This document shows, piece by piece, positions 21,200-31,249 of a DNA stretch of 45,584 nucleotides. This stretch comes from Gnetum montanum. Taxonomy: Eukaryota; Streptophyta; Gnetopsida; Gnetales; Gnetaceae. The translations under genes and the position numbers were made by a program. Position 1 is the first letter of the stretch. Each line of letters opens with the position of its first letter. Below the pieces are notes generated by a model that worked only from the letters and a program-made list of their open reading frames with translations, searched no databases and had not been told where the DNA came from. Location of the stretch: contig MNCI01018018.1 in the NCBI GenBank assembly GCA_015680685.1, positions 16,549 through 62,132 of the forward strand, written 5' to 3'.

Positions 21200-22460
21200 T
21201 ACGTGGAGTCTTCTACCCTCAACCTGTCCCTTGGCCTTCCAACTGTCAGCCGCCTCGTGGCAAGCTTCCACATGCCCGGCATGCCCATGCCAACATCCCA
21301 TGCCGCAAATGATTGCCCGCTTTCGGGTGCCCCATACGCCCCGCGATCGTATGCGGATCGTATGCTACGTGCGCCAAGCGCGGGCGAGGCTCCACGTGGC
21401 GCGCCGAGAGCACCCTACGCGGCAGGCGCAGATGGCGATGTCCCGCGCCAGCGTTGGTCGCTGCTCGTGCGTACGTGGCGCCGGCGCGTTGCTCCGCGCA
21501 CGTGAACGCTGGTACGGCCATGCATGCGCGCGAATGGGATGGCCCGATGCATTCATCATGCTACGAGCGCATGGGCATAGGGACGCATGCGTGGATGCGC
21601 CACCTGGAGCCACGTGGCGGGCGCCGGCCATGAGTAGCATGCCCCGTCGCCCGCGCCAGCCTGGACGTAGGAAGAAGAAGCAGCCAGGCCAACCCAGGGC
21701 AGCCAACCTACGTAGCCCGTACTTGGGCGTGCATGGCCAGCGGATGAGCGAGCCATGGCAAACTACTATGCTAGCCGGTACCAGTACCAGTACGCCATGA
21801 TGTGCGCCATACGCCGATGCTGATGATGATGATGATAATAATGCAGTGGCGTCACATCAGCGTGGTTAAGTGACAGCGACGGGGCGGTAGGCGCGCGTCA
21901 GGAAAAGAGGAGGGAGAGCCAGTGCCAGTGGCAGTGCCAGCGGCAGTGGCAGTGCCTGTTCGTCTGCCAGGCGCAGTGGCCAATGGCGAGCGCCGGTTAG
22001 GCCGGTGCGGGCCCACGCGCAAATCCGCCACGTGGCGGATGCGTACGGTCGGCCCATGGCAAGCCACCAGGTAAGTATGCGTATCGTCCAATGCGCATCG
22101 CATGGCTGTCCACTCCGACACAAGATATGGAAACCCGCCCCACTTAAACCGGCGAGTTGAGTTATAAATCCGCGTGCATTTTTCCCATGCACAAGCAGCA
22201 GCCCTATTCGTTGAACCGCAAAGCAATCACAGCGCACAAAATATCTGCGCGGCCGGCCGGCCAGCCAGCCAGCCAGCCAGCCAGGCAGGCAAGCAACTCG
22301 CTGGTTTTTAAAAGCAGAGGCGGGCCAATGAAAAAGAGATGTTAGGCAGGTATGTTGGCTTTCATGATTTGGGCCGCGTCCTGCACGGACCAATGCCCTG
22401 CCGCGATGCCTCCCCGAATCAAATCTAGCGTTGTTTTCCTTTGCTTTCGTCACACGTAAT
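21200..22460. promoter_or_regulatory. GC-rich, G-box-rich upstream region
   Basis: About 1.25 kb of CpG-rich sequence with ORFs on both strands that are low-complexity and share no family features, so I treat it as regulatory or intergenic. CACGTG G-boxes occur at 21393, 21499, 21611 and 22029, and an ACGTGG core at 21473. G-boxes bind bZIP and bHLH factors involved in light, ABA and stress responses, which suggests such control of the minus-strand gene downstream; that is inference. Microsatellites here include GAT/AAT (21819-21843), GCCAGT-like hexamers (21914-21958) and CCAG (22260-22284). Confidence 0.5.
22023..22040. promoter_or_regulatory. 18-bp perfect palindrome centred on a G-box
   Basis: ATCCGCCACGTGGCGGAT equals its own reverse complement, with CACGTG in the centre. 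This is a symmetric site expected for a dimeric bZIP or bHLH factor. Confidence 0.7.
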
Positions 22461-22914
22461 GGGAGGCCGGAACGAAAACACCAAAAACAAAAATAAAAAA
22501 GAAATTCTCACCTACGCAAAGTTCCTGAATATTGGCCTCAAACGAATCCGCACTGTGCGATTCTGAATGCTTCCCCTGCGCGTTAAAAAACCCTGTTGTG
22601 GCGTCCTCCTTTTGGTGGATCAGCGGAGCTTTGGCCAAATGCTTTCCGCGACGTTGACGGACGGATCCCGCCCGTCATGATGGTTTTTGCGGATTCCGAT
22701 TTCCATAATTCCTCTGTTAGCACTTCGTCAATGTGGGCGACAACGATGGTTTTTCCTTAATAAATCCGTCTCCAACACAGCAACAGGAGATATTTAAGGG
22801 AGTGGGACGGATGTTTTCGTGGCTCGGAAAGTGACCGCTGTTGTATTAAAGTATAGTAGTTCAAGACTGTGCGCAGGCAAAAAGCGCTGCGACTTATCCC
22901 GTCTCCGCCAATGG

Positions 22915-22948
22915 CTGACCAGAATTGAACGTCGTAACTTCTGGTCAG
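22915..22948. repeat. Perfect 10-bp inverted repeat, 14-nt loop
   Basis: CTGACCAGAA (22915-22924) and TTCTGGTCAG (22939-22948) are exact reverse complements. Confidence 0.8.
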
Positions 22949-23622
22949 ATAACCGGACTGCAGGGCACAGCTAATATGGGAGAAAGTTGCATCCAATTTT
23001 GCGCGCGCTTAATCCTTGTTGTGCAGCGGACTTGACTTTGGGTTGTATACCATTTTTGCGAACCGCTATATTCCAAAAATGTAAATCCGTCCATGTTACA
23101 AAATCTGAACGTCTTTTTCATATACTACTCGGACTCGGATTTGTCATTTGGCGACCTTTTAGCTTGCGGCGCTTAAACCAGGTCATGCCACGTGGTATAA
23201 AGTCTCAACGCTTTGTCTGCCGAGCATGGGGCAGCCGGTACAGGTTACCCAGATTTTTCCCGTCGTTTAAGTTTTTTTTAAGGGATCGGAATCTTGGGTT
23301 GATGCCGCAGCCTCTATTTAATTTTAGTAAACTTCTTTTTGGGGAGTTGATTTGGAAACCAGCAAACGATACTGCTATTATTTTATAACGAGTAGATACC
23401 GTTGAGATTAATTATGTTGATCAACATCTGTCCTGGCATGTTCCTTGACGCTTCTAGAAGTTGCCAAGGGTGACAACGAGGCTTTATCTATCCAATGTAC
23501 ACATGGAAATAGGCTGCAGCGAAAATTTACTGATTTTGGAAATGGAAACGGCAATGGAAATAGTTAATTGGGTGCTTGTTATGCATAAACTTTTTTAAAA
23601 GCCCTTACCACTAAATTAACAC

Positions 23623-23748
23623 ATAAAACTACCACCCCTTCCATGTATTTCTCACGTATTATTTTGTATATTTATGGTTAGGTATATAAAACTACCACCC
23701 CTTCCACGTATTTCTCACGTATTATTTTGTATATTTATGGTTTGGTAT
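23623..23748. repeat. 63-bp tandem duplication
   Basis: Two copies starting at 23623 and 23686, each with ATAAAACTACCACCCCTTCC, differing by single bases such as CATG/CACG. Confidence 0.85.
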
Positions 23749-23850
23749 ATACCTAACTTGCATTCTACAAAGTACATCGACCCATTGTATTGTTAACACA
23801 TAGATATAAAAGCCAAGGTCTGCGTATAATGGAATGAACTTCTACTTACT

Positions 23851-24159
23851 TGTTAGAGTATGGTGTGGTCATTCAAATTCTATTTTTGGTTTTGGCCGGT
23901 ACAGAGATTGAAAGGTTAACTTGAAGGGTTGGCTAGGATCAACTCCCCTATCTAGGATCACCCTTTGTGGGATCACCCTTTGTGGAATCACCCTTTGCAC
24001 TCCCCTATTTGGGATCACCCTTTGTGGGATCACTCCCCTGTTGAACACTCAATCTCAATTGACTCTTTTTTTTTATCCAAGTTGGGGTTTTCATTTTGTG
24101 TGTGTTGTTGTTTTGATTATTATCTGCCTATCACATTCATTTTTTTCTTATTATTCTAC
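23851..24159 (+). repeat. 5' LTR of the copia-derived element (about 309 bp)
   Basis: Shares its first 45 bases and its last 90 bases with the 3' LTR. The middle carries several GGATCACCCTTTGTG units (23953-24032), one of which recurs in the 3' LTR at 25437-25452. Confidence 0.75.
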
Positions 24160-24221
24160 TTTTGGATCACAACACCAAACTTTTGCTATTGTAGGCCAAG
24201 TTAGGGCATGCTTAAGTTGGT

Positions 24222-24880
24222 TTGGAATTTGGAGAGGTTTGGGCCTCGATCATGGCTGCCATATTGTTTCCACAAAAGGGAGTTATCTGCATTTGTACCT
24301 ATGTGGATCTACACTTTCAATTTGAGGTTGTTCCCTATAGCTATTTGTATGACATTGGGGAAACCAAGAAACTTAACATGTATGATAAGTATGCTGGAGC
24401 CATTGATTGCAGTCCATCTGGAAGAGGACCTTATCAATTTGTGAAGGTGAGGCAGGCCATTGCCTTTTCTTATGAGGTTGCATTTGTGGAGAGTGATATT
24501 AGATGGCCCTCAAGATGGGATGCTTACCTCAGAATGGAAGGTGCCAGGGTTCACAAGTTTCTCATTCTTAATTCTCTCATGGTTATTGCTTTTCTTGTTG
24601 GGTCATATTGCTCTGAGGAGGGATCTCACTTGTTATGAGGAGCTTAACAAGGAATCTCAGATGAATGAGGAGCTTTCAAGGTGGAAGCTAGTTGTGGGTG
24701 ATGTTTTCCAAGCACCTTCACGCTCTCAATTACTTTGCATCATGGTGGGAAATGGAGTGCAGATCTTGGGGATGGCCATTGTTACAATTTTGTTTGCACC
24801 TTTCAGATTCATGTCTTCTGCATCTCGAGGAACTTTGATCACTAGAATGTTGTTCTTGTATTTGATTCAGGGTGTTGTTG
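24222..24880 (+). pseudogene. Captured TM9SF/EMP70 (nonaspanin) fragment
   Basis: Part of a transmembrane-9 superfamily protein, a nine-helix Golgi/endosomal membrane protein family. The sequence runs through the start of the membrane domain: FSYEVAFVESDIRWPSRWDA (about 24462-24522), MEGARVH and ILNSLMVIAFLVG (first helix), then after a frame change near 24610, LRRDLTCYEELNKE, ELSRWKLVVGDVF, LLCIMVGNGVQILGMAIVTI and SSASRGTLITRMLFLYL. There are no introns in the captured part, so either the source exon is long or a spliced RNA was captured. The segment before 24460 (with YDIGETKKLNMYDKYAG) is open but I cannot assign it. The frame change and truncation make it non-functional as a transporter. 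Confidence 0.8.
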
Positions 24881-25082
24881 TTGAGTATATGGCTATTACC
24901 GAGGCTTTTAAAGAAGCCGTTTGGTTGAAGGAACTTCTTGATGGACATAGCATTAGTAAATTGTTTTTAGGAAGCAGAAGAAAGTTAATTTCAACAAAGT
25001 TAGTACTCATGATAACATGACCAAGTCACTTCCTGTTGCCAAGTTTGAGCATTGCTTGGACTTGGTAGGTGTTTCTTGTTGA
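24881..25082 (+). pseudogene. Ty1/copia pol C-terminal remnant (RNase H end)
   Basis: Directly after the nonaspanin segment the frame reads EYMAITEAFKEAVWLKELL, the hallmark of plant copia RNase H, and after a deletion and frame change MTKSLPVAKFEHCLDLVG, the conserved last residues of copia pol, with a stop at about 25080. The central RNase H part is missing. This fixes the lineage of the element as Ty1/copia. Confidence 0.85.
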
Positions 25083-25165
25083 GTTCTTTTGTTGGACTTG
25101 GTTGGTTGATGTTTCTTGTTGAGTTCTTTTGCTGGACTTGGTTGGTTGGTGTTTTTTGTTAAGTT
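25068..25165 (+). repeat. 40-bp tandem repeat, about 2.5 copies
   Basis: GTTTCTTGTT followed by GAGTTC starts at 25071 and 25111, with a diverged third copy at 25151: a period of 40 bp between the pol stop and the purine tract. Confidence 0.8.
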
Positions 25166-25253
25166 CGTTTGTTGTTTTTGTGAAAGAAGTGGAGACCTTT
25201 GTCAAAGATTCAAGATTTGTTCCTTGTAAGGGAATTCGCATCATGGTGGAGAT

Positions 25254-25614
25254 TGTTAGAGTCTAGTGTGGTGTGGTGATCTGAGTTCTATTTTTGGTTT
25301 TGGTCATTACAGAAGTTGAAGAGTTGGCTATTACCAAAGTTGAAGGGTTGATTGGTATAGAAACTGGAGCATCGAAAGTTGAAAGAAGGTTGTTTTCTCT
25401 CCTTTTATGTAAACACCCTTTACACCCCCTTTTCTAGGATCACCCTTTGTGGGTCACTCCCCTATTGTTGACTTTCAATCTTTGATTTAATGAATTAACT
25501 TTCTCCTTCTACCAATGGTTATCATCCTAATTTAAGGTTTCCATGTAAATTCTGTCTTCTTGTTGTTTTGATTACTATTTGCCTATGCCATTCATTTTTT
25601 CTTATTACTCTACA
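25254..25614 (+). repeat. 3' LTR of the copia-derived element (361 bp)
   Basis: Starts TGTTAGAGTCTAGTGTGGTG after the purine tract and ends CTCTACA. About 50 bp longer than the 5' LTR owing to internal indels. Confidence 0.75.
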
Positions 25615-26299
25615 TTAATGAACTTTTCATCCTCTTTTTACCATAATCTTCACCTTTAGCTCCCACTAATCTCTCATTAACCCTTGGTAATCTCTCATTG
25701 GCTAAGCTACCTTTGCTTTCAACTCCCTTATCATTTTACAAACAGCGACTACAGGAAAAAGTGACCGAAGGGATATTTAACGCGTAAATAGTAGTTTAGC
25801 AAGTTTTAAAAATTTTATAATAATGCTTTTTAATGTTTCTCCTGAAAACGACACCTGTTGTAAATCCGGTAATTTTTCCGCAAGTGCACAAAATCCACAT
25901 GGTTCAGTCATCACGTCCGCATCAATGGCTGATCAGAATTCAATATCGTAACTTTTTTTTTTTAATTTTTAGGTTGTTGCGCTATTGCATGGCAGCTAAA
26001 CCGGGTGAACATGGCTGTATCCTTTCGTTGTCACATCAAATTGCAACATTGTGCATGATATCGTGCACTGCTCTTCCGAAAAATCAAAAATCAAAATGTC
26101 CGATCATAAGGAACGAATGGGATGAACGTGTCCCTGCATCGTTAAATCAAAAACTGCCACGTGGAACCAACGGTTCAAAACTCTTTATGGCAAGTGTTTT
26201 TTATCCCACTGATATATAACTTTTTCACCGGGTCATGTCGGTTGCAGCAACTGCTTCGCAATTCTTTAATCTACTCTTGTCATTTTACATCTTTTGTTT
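25615..26299. other. Intergenic, includes second copy of an unclassified repeat
   Basis: No gene supported. 25915-25955 (ATGGCTGATCAGAATT... CGTAACTT) matches 22908-22939, and GCCACGTGG at 26156 corresponds to the same motif at 23187. The plus ORF at 25833-26219 is not recognisable. Confidence 0.4.
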
Positions 26300-27700
26300 T
26301 GTTGGTGTCTTAACAAGTTTGAGGACGACCTTCTTAATACCATGCTCCATCAATTTTCCAAGGTTTATGTCTCTATTGCTTAAGATAAATTTTAAATTTT
26401 AGAAGAGATTGGATAATATTAATATTTCATAAGATTTTTTTTTAAGTACCAAAAAAATTTATGAAATGGTTAACATTTTTATTGAAGATAATCTTACTAG
26501 AGAAGGAATAATTATAAAGATCTTCATTGGAATTAAAGAACATTGTCCTTTTTCCCCACGCTTTTTGGCATATTTATAGATGAATAGGAGCAATGGGTGT
26601 AAAATACCTCTAATCATGCTATGCCAATGAATGGATTATTTTTTAACATGATTCTCTTCGCAAATGTTGTAGCTTTGATTGCAAAATCAACTATAGGAGT
26701 AATTATATGCTTCAAATTTTGGATGTATACTACAACCATTCTATGAAAGTTAATATTGATAAGGCTAAAATTCTAGTTTGCAGTACTAGAAATAGAAATT
26801 ACAATTTTTTTCTTGGAGAAAAAGACTTAATATGTGTGAATCTTCTAAATATTTGGGAGTTTACTTTTTGAGTAATTATAGTTGAAATAGCCTTATTGCT
26901 TAAAGGGTTTCAAGTGACATGTGAGCTCTATTGGCTCTAAGAAATAATTGTAACAGAAAACAAATTTTGGCATGAGAGATTAGAAAGAAACTTTTTATAG
27001 TCTTGTCCAACTTGTATTATTATATGGATGTGTTGCATGGGGATCTTCTCTTTCCATACATAATTGGAAACATTAGAGCATGTTCAAAAATAATTTTTTT
27101 AGATGTGAATTTCAAGTGAAAATGCAGACTTCTTATGATATCTTACTTTTAAAAGAACATTTTGTTTCCTCTTAAAGTTGAAGCCCTTTGTTAATTTATT
27201 GCTTATACTCAGAAGTTAAGTCACATGAATAAAGTAACTTATGCTAAGGAGATAATGAATGCTAGAAAAGAAAATGGATTATTACATCAAGGAAAATTAT
27301 GGCTTCAGTAGAGGATCTTTCTTTAAATAAAAGGCTCTTCCAGAAGACTAAAAGAAAAAGTCTTGGCTAAAGTTTGGTTGAACACGTCAAGGAGAAAGCA
27401 TTTTTTTTTTTACATTTTGTTAGAGGAGGTTTGTTATACAATATTCAAAAGTATATAATCTTAGCTATTCCTATTCATTTAAGGAATTAAATTGCTAGAG
27501 CAAGAATGAGCTCTCATCATCTCTTTATTGAGATAGGTTTTTAGATCAATTTATCAAGAAAAGAGCATACTTGTAGACTGTGCAAATAAAGCATAGAAGA
27601 TTAAAAACATATCTTTTTATTTTGCTCATCTTTAGCTCACATATGAATGAATTATATTATTAATTGTAATCTTAATTATTTTCTTTAAAATTGATCCTAT
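26300..27700 (+). pseudogene. Decayed LINE (non-L1 lineage), RT C-terminal part to zinc-like end
   Basis: Broken plus-strand reading frames hold traces of a non-LTR RT: a PRFLAYL/IDE-like box near 26560-26600, NVYYNHSMKVNIDKAKILVC (26715-26785), a KYLGV-type box near 26850, and a cysteine-rich end with EHTCRLCK followed by KHIFLFCSS (27560-27640). This C-x2-C...H...C ending differs from the zf-RVT type of the L1-like LINE at 2770. Stops are frequent and it is dead. 27700-28196 beyond it shows only AT-rich sequence with a short repeated TTTTGGATGT/ATTTCTTTATGCAAGAAAA unit at 28018-28125. Confidence 0.6.
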
Positions 27701-28196
27701 CTACTTGGAGCATCACATTAATGATGTTTTAAACCTTCTACAAAAATACGTTGAGGCTTTGTAACCATCCAATAATCCTTTATGATTTCTTGGACATAAT
27801 AAAAATTTTCAGTTTCTAATTTAGTTTCCAAAAATATGTGGGTGACCTTTTAAAAATAAGTGGAAGGATAAAAAGAAGTTTTAAGTGCTCCTTCAAACTC
27901 AACCATAAGCATGGCTAATTATAACTTACATGTTTTTTACTAGCCATATGCAAAGCCATAACTAAATTTTCCATCATATTCCCTTATATTAAAAGCCAAG
28001 TATGCATTAATACTTTAATTTTGGATGTATTTCTTTATGCAAGAAAATTATGTATAATTTTGGATATTTTTCTTTATGCATATAATTTTGGATGTCTTTC
28101 ATTACGCAAGAAAACTATGTATGATTTGGTCAACTTCTTTACTAGGTCTCAGAACCCAAATTTTTTTTAATAATATTTACCCAAGATAAATGTGTG

Positions 28197-28266
28197 TAAA
28201 GGGTGGGGGATGTTAGACCCCAAAAAATATCAATAATTTTGCTGAAAGGCTAATTACTAACCCTGT
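28197..28266 (+). repeat. Possible purine tract and LTR start of another element
   Basis: AAAGGGTGGGGGA followed by TGTTAGACCCCA at 28211 looks like a polypurine tract and a 3' LTR start. Element C is inserted about 56 bp further on, and the remainder would lie after 37042. I cannot identify the other LTR. Confidence 0.35.
28262..28266. repeat. Target site duplication CCTGT, left copy (element C)
   Basis: CCTGT directly left of the LTR at 28267; identical CCTGT at 37042-37046. Confidence 0.9.
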
Positions 28267-29115
28267 TGATGAACCATGATTTGTGAAGCTCTGATATCGG
28301 ACCCTCGATATCGAGTACGCGATATCGTGACCTCACTAGTAATATCGGATACATGATATCGTGGTTCTTGTGTGAGCCTATAAATACACAATTGGGCGCA
28401 CGGGGGAGTCATAGGAAAAGTTAGTATTAGAGTAGGATCTTTTTGTCAGTTTCAATTCCTCTCAACCCTTTCCTTAGTGCATGCTTGCAGTGTGATCATT
28501 GTAATTTTATGGAACCTTTATTTGAGTGTGACGTACTTGGACATGCACATGACTAGTAATAAAGATTGAGATTACTTCATCATTGTAGCATTTACTTAGT
28601 TTTAATTGTTTACTGTTATTGTTATTTATTGCTTTCTTAATTATTATTTCTCTACCCTCATTTCCTATCTTTGTTATTAAATGCAAAATGAGTACGACTT
28701 AATCACGAGCATTTAAGTGTGACTACTTGGCATCCCAGTAGCATACCTAGGACATGCACTTGGTAATCCTAGTAGTAGTACACAAGGTCCAAGATGTGTA
28801 CAGATGATTAAGGATGGATGCTCATCGCACTTAGGCTAGCTTAGATTCTTTTCTGCCTTTCCCTCTTAGCTTAAAACAAAGTTATTTTCCATTGTCCTTA
28901 GGAGTAGCATAGTGATAGAAAACACATCATACACCTCACTCTGGACTAAACCATACATGACAAAGCAAATACTAGTCCAGGTGGGAAGACAGTGAATTGC
29001 AATCAACGAGTAACTATCTAGATATCACAACTAGTTTATTTGCAGAGTTCGACTGGATCGTGCATGAACGCTCGTATTCATATGGTTGAGTGTAGGGGTA
29101 CCTTGCCACTCATCA
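28267..29115 (+). repeat. 5' LTR of element C (849 bp)
   Basis: From TGATGAACCATGATTTG to CACTCATCA. A GATATC cluster (28292-28365) precedes TATAAATA at 28379-28386. The R/U5 half is shared with all other LTRs of the family here. Confidence 0.93.
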
Positions 29116-29116
29116 T

Positions 29117-29134
29117 TGGCGCCATTGCTAGGGA
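29117..29134 (+). other. Primer binding site of element C (tRNA-Asp type)
   Basis: TGGCGCCATTGCTAGGGA, one base after the LTR. It closely matches the complement of the plant tRNA-Asp 3' end used by Athila elements. Confidence 0.85.
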
Positions 29135-29248
29135 CGGTGCTAGTTATTTAGATTAGTTATATCATACAAGACTGCTATAACAAAGTATTCATGATATATC
29201 TCTTAGAAAAGAAATTAATTTCAATTAAGTCACCCACAATTCACAACA

Positions 29249-31249
29249 ATGTCTCTTTCACAAGACTATGATAATGCAACAAGGCAATTCATTGGAGAAG
29301 CAATGAATTATACGATAATCAAGGCAAAGTTTGAAGTACTCAATCTGATGCAGGGGTCTCCTATATACATAAACAAAGACAACATTGTCCCAAGTCACAA
29401 ATTCATAACATACCTAATGACGATGAACCCCTGCTGGCCACTAAGAGCCTAATGCATATACAAGAGGCTATTCGAATACCCCGTAGGCATCATAAAGAAA
29501 GCCATCTACCTAGGCTTGATTTAAACAACTTTTCCAAATTTTCAGGAGGCTATGATTTAGATCGGAAACACAATTTACAAGCCTTCTGTGATGCATGTAT
29601 ATGGAACAATATTAATAATGGGTGGCAAAAACTTAAGCTCTTTCCTTTGACACTCATTGGCCAAGAAAAAGTATGGTATAGGTCTTTAAAACCAAAATCA
29701 ATTCAACGTTGGCTAACAATGATGGAACTATTTAATGAAAGATATCAAACCTATGCAAGAGTGTCACCCTTGAGGAGACAAATCCAAGAATGGAAACAGG
29801 GATAACATGAACCCTTGGGCATGGCCTTAGAAAGATACTATTCATTATTAAATAATTGCCCAAGCCATGGATTCTCTAAGAAAAGGCTAATGTATCACAT
29901 CATGGATGGGCTACATAATGAAACAAGGGAAACCCTAGTGATGTATGCCCCAGGTCAATTATACGAACTACAAACCCACCAATTCCAAGAGCTTATTAAG
30001 TAGGTTGCAAAAGAAGAAGGAGAGATGGCTAAATGAGAGAATGTTGAAAAATCTCAAGAGGACCAAAATCTCAACTTAACAAAGGTCCATAACCAGGAAG
30101 AGGAGAAATTAACTCACCTCAAGGAGGTGGAATTATCTTTGCCAATACTACAATCATTGGATGAAATTAAGGCAAAGATTAATAAGATGACGAAATGGAT
30201 ACATGAAAAATGTGGAGAATATGCCAACACTATTAGAGGTAGAACCCCCTTAGACAATCGAAAAGAAAGGTTGAAGAGAATAAGAACTCAACCGCTAATC
30301 ATACGTATCAATGTAATGTTTGCCTGTATGATCACCCCAAAGGTCAATGCCCAATCTTGTCACATTTACATGAGTATTGGGGAAGAATGTTACATCTAGA
30401 GTTTGTACAAAAATACTGTGTTCAATCACAGTGGCAAAAATCCTAGTTGTGGGGAGGCCCTCCTCAAACTGGTCACACCCTTCATATCATCCAAACCCAA
30501 GCACTTATCAAGTTTAGCATTCTGTTTCCCCAATTGAGTCAACATCCTCTATCTCGCCACATTATTATCATTCTCCTCAATACTATCAACCCATGATCTT
30601 TCCAAAAAAATCACCACCTCATGTGCCTTACACTTCTCCTCAAATTCAATATTTTCATCCTGCATTTCCTTCTACATCACCACCAATTGTACCAGAAGGA
30701 TTTGCACCACAACATCAACCCACAAACATTACTTGTGATGCTACTGTTAACCACAGTGGGAATCCTCCACAACATGGAAGGCATCCCTTCTTTAGACATG
30801 ACCGTAAAAAGGGACAACATAGTTCTAAGACCACTACATCCTCCCACTCAGCACAAGTTTAACACTGTGGTGCATCTTTCTTCTTAAACCCAATGCCTTG
30901 TGTTACCTTATTAGGGCCACCAATCAATACTCCAACAACCATGCGACCCAATGAATATAGCCACGTAGAGAGACATATCGATCCTTGCATACCATCTTAC
31001 GATCATAGGTGTCATAGTGGGTCAACTCCTTATTAATCGACTACATCTCAAAATTTGCCCCATTATGCCTACTTTAATCAAGTGTGTGAGTCCTAAATTA
31101 GGTATATTTCAACCATCACATCAAAGGATACCTAGTGGTTTGGATATGATCGGACTCCAATGTTTCCAAAATTCTTGGATCTAAAATTTCCATTTATTAA
31201 TTCTAGCCATGCTCAACTGTTTAGTTATGGGGGATATCCTCCATTCTAA
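29249..31249 (+). pseudogene. gag: gag of element C
   Basis: Structural gag gene of about 667 codons from ATG at 29249 to TAA at 31247-31249. The N-terminal part is in one frame and the core (29452-30290) in another. The core holds LPRLDLNNFSKFSGG, HNLQAFCDAC, KLKLFPLTLI, WYRSLKPKSIQRW and LFNERYQTY, then ALERYYSLLNNCPSHG: a retrotransposon gag domain. After another frame change near 30300 comes CNVCLYDHPKGQC, a zinc-knuckle-like C-x2-C-x3-H-x4-C motif (one residue shorter than the usual spacing). The proline-rich tail has FFRHDRKKG (30789-30818) and ends SYGGYPPF. At least two frameshifts and several stops show it is dead. Confidence 0.82.

Larger units (their letters stand above)
22461..23850. 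other. Intergenic stretch with unclassified repeats
   Basis: No gene supported. The 133-codon plus ORF at 22987-23388 has no family features. A 10-bp inverted repeat lies at 22915-22948, a 63-bp tandem duplication at 23623-23748, and a block from about 22905 to 23400 resembles 25860-26220 on the other side of the copia-derived element. Confidence 0.45.
23851..25614 (+). mobile_element. Ty1/copia-derived element carrying a host TM9SF gene fragment
   Basis: A 1,764-bp plus-strand element. Both LTRs begin TGTTAGAGT (23851 and 25254) and end near ATTCTAC/ACTCTACA (24159 and 25614). Flanks TTACT and TTAAT form a 5-bp duplication with one mismatch. A purine tract, GGTGGAGAT, precedes the 3' LTR, as is usual in plant copia elements. 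Inside there is no gag, protease, integrase or RT; instead there is a stretch of host nonaspanin coding sequence joined to the last part of copia RNase H. The layout is that of a gene-capturing retrotransposon such as maize Bs1. Confidence 0.8.

Noticed and set aside
21203-22453. Several 60-195 codon ORFs on both strands
   Set aside because: GC-rich DNA has few stops. The products are low-complexity with no domains, and ORFs overlap on both strands equally.
22987-23388. 133-codon plus ORF
   Set aside because: No recognisable motif and overlaps an apparent repeat family; AT-rich flanks with no promoter evidence.
24222-25020. A functional TM9SF gene
   Set aside because: Covers only part of the membrane domain, has a frame change and runs into copia RNase H.
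29117-29134. tRNA-Asp gene or remnant
   Set aside because: Only the 18-base 3' complement is present, exactly after an LTR; it is a primer binding site.
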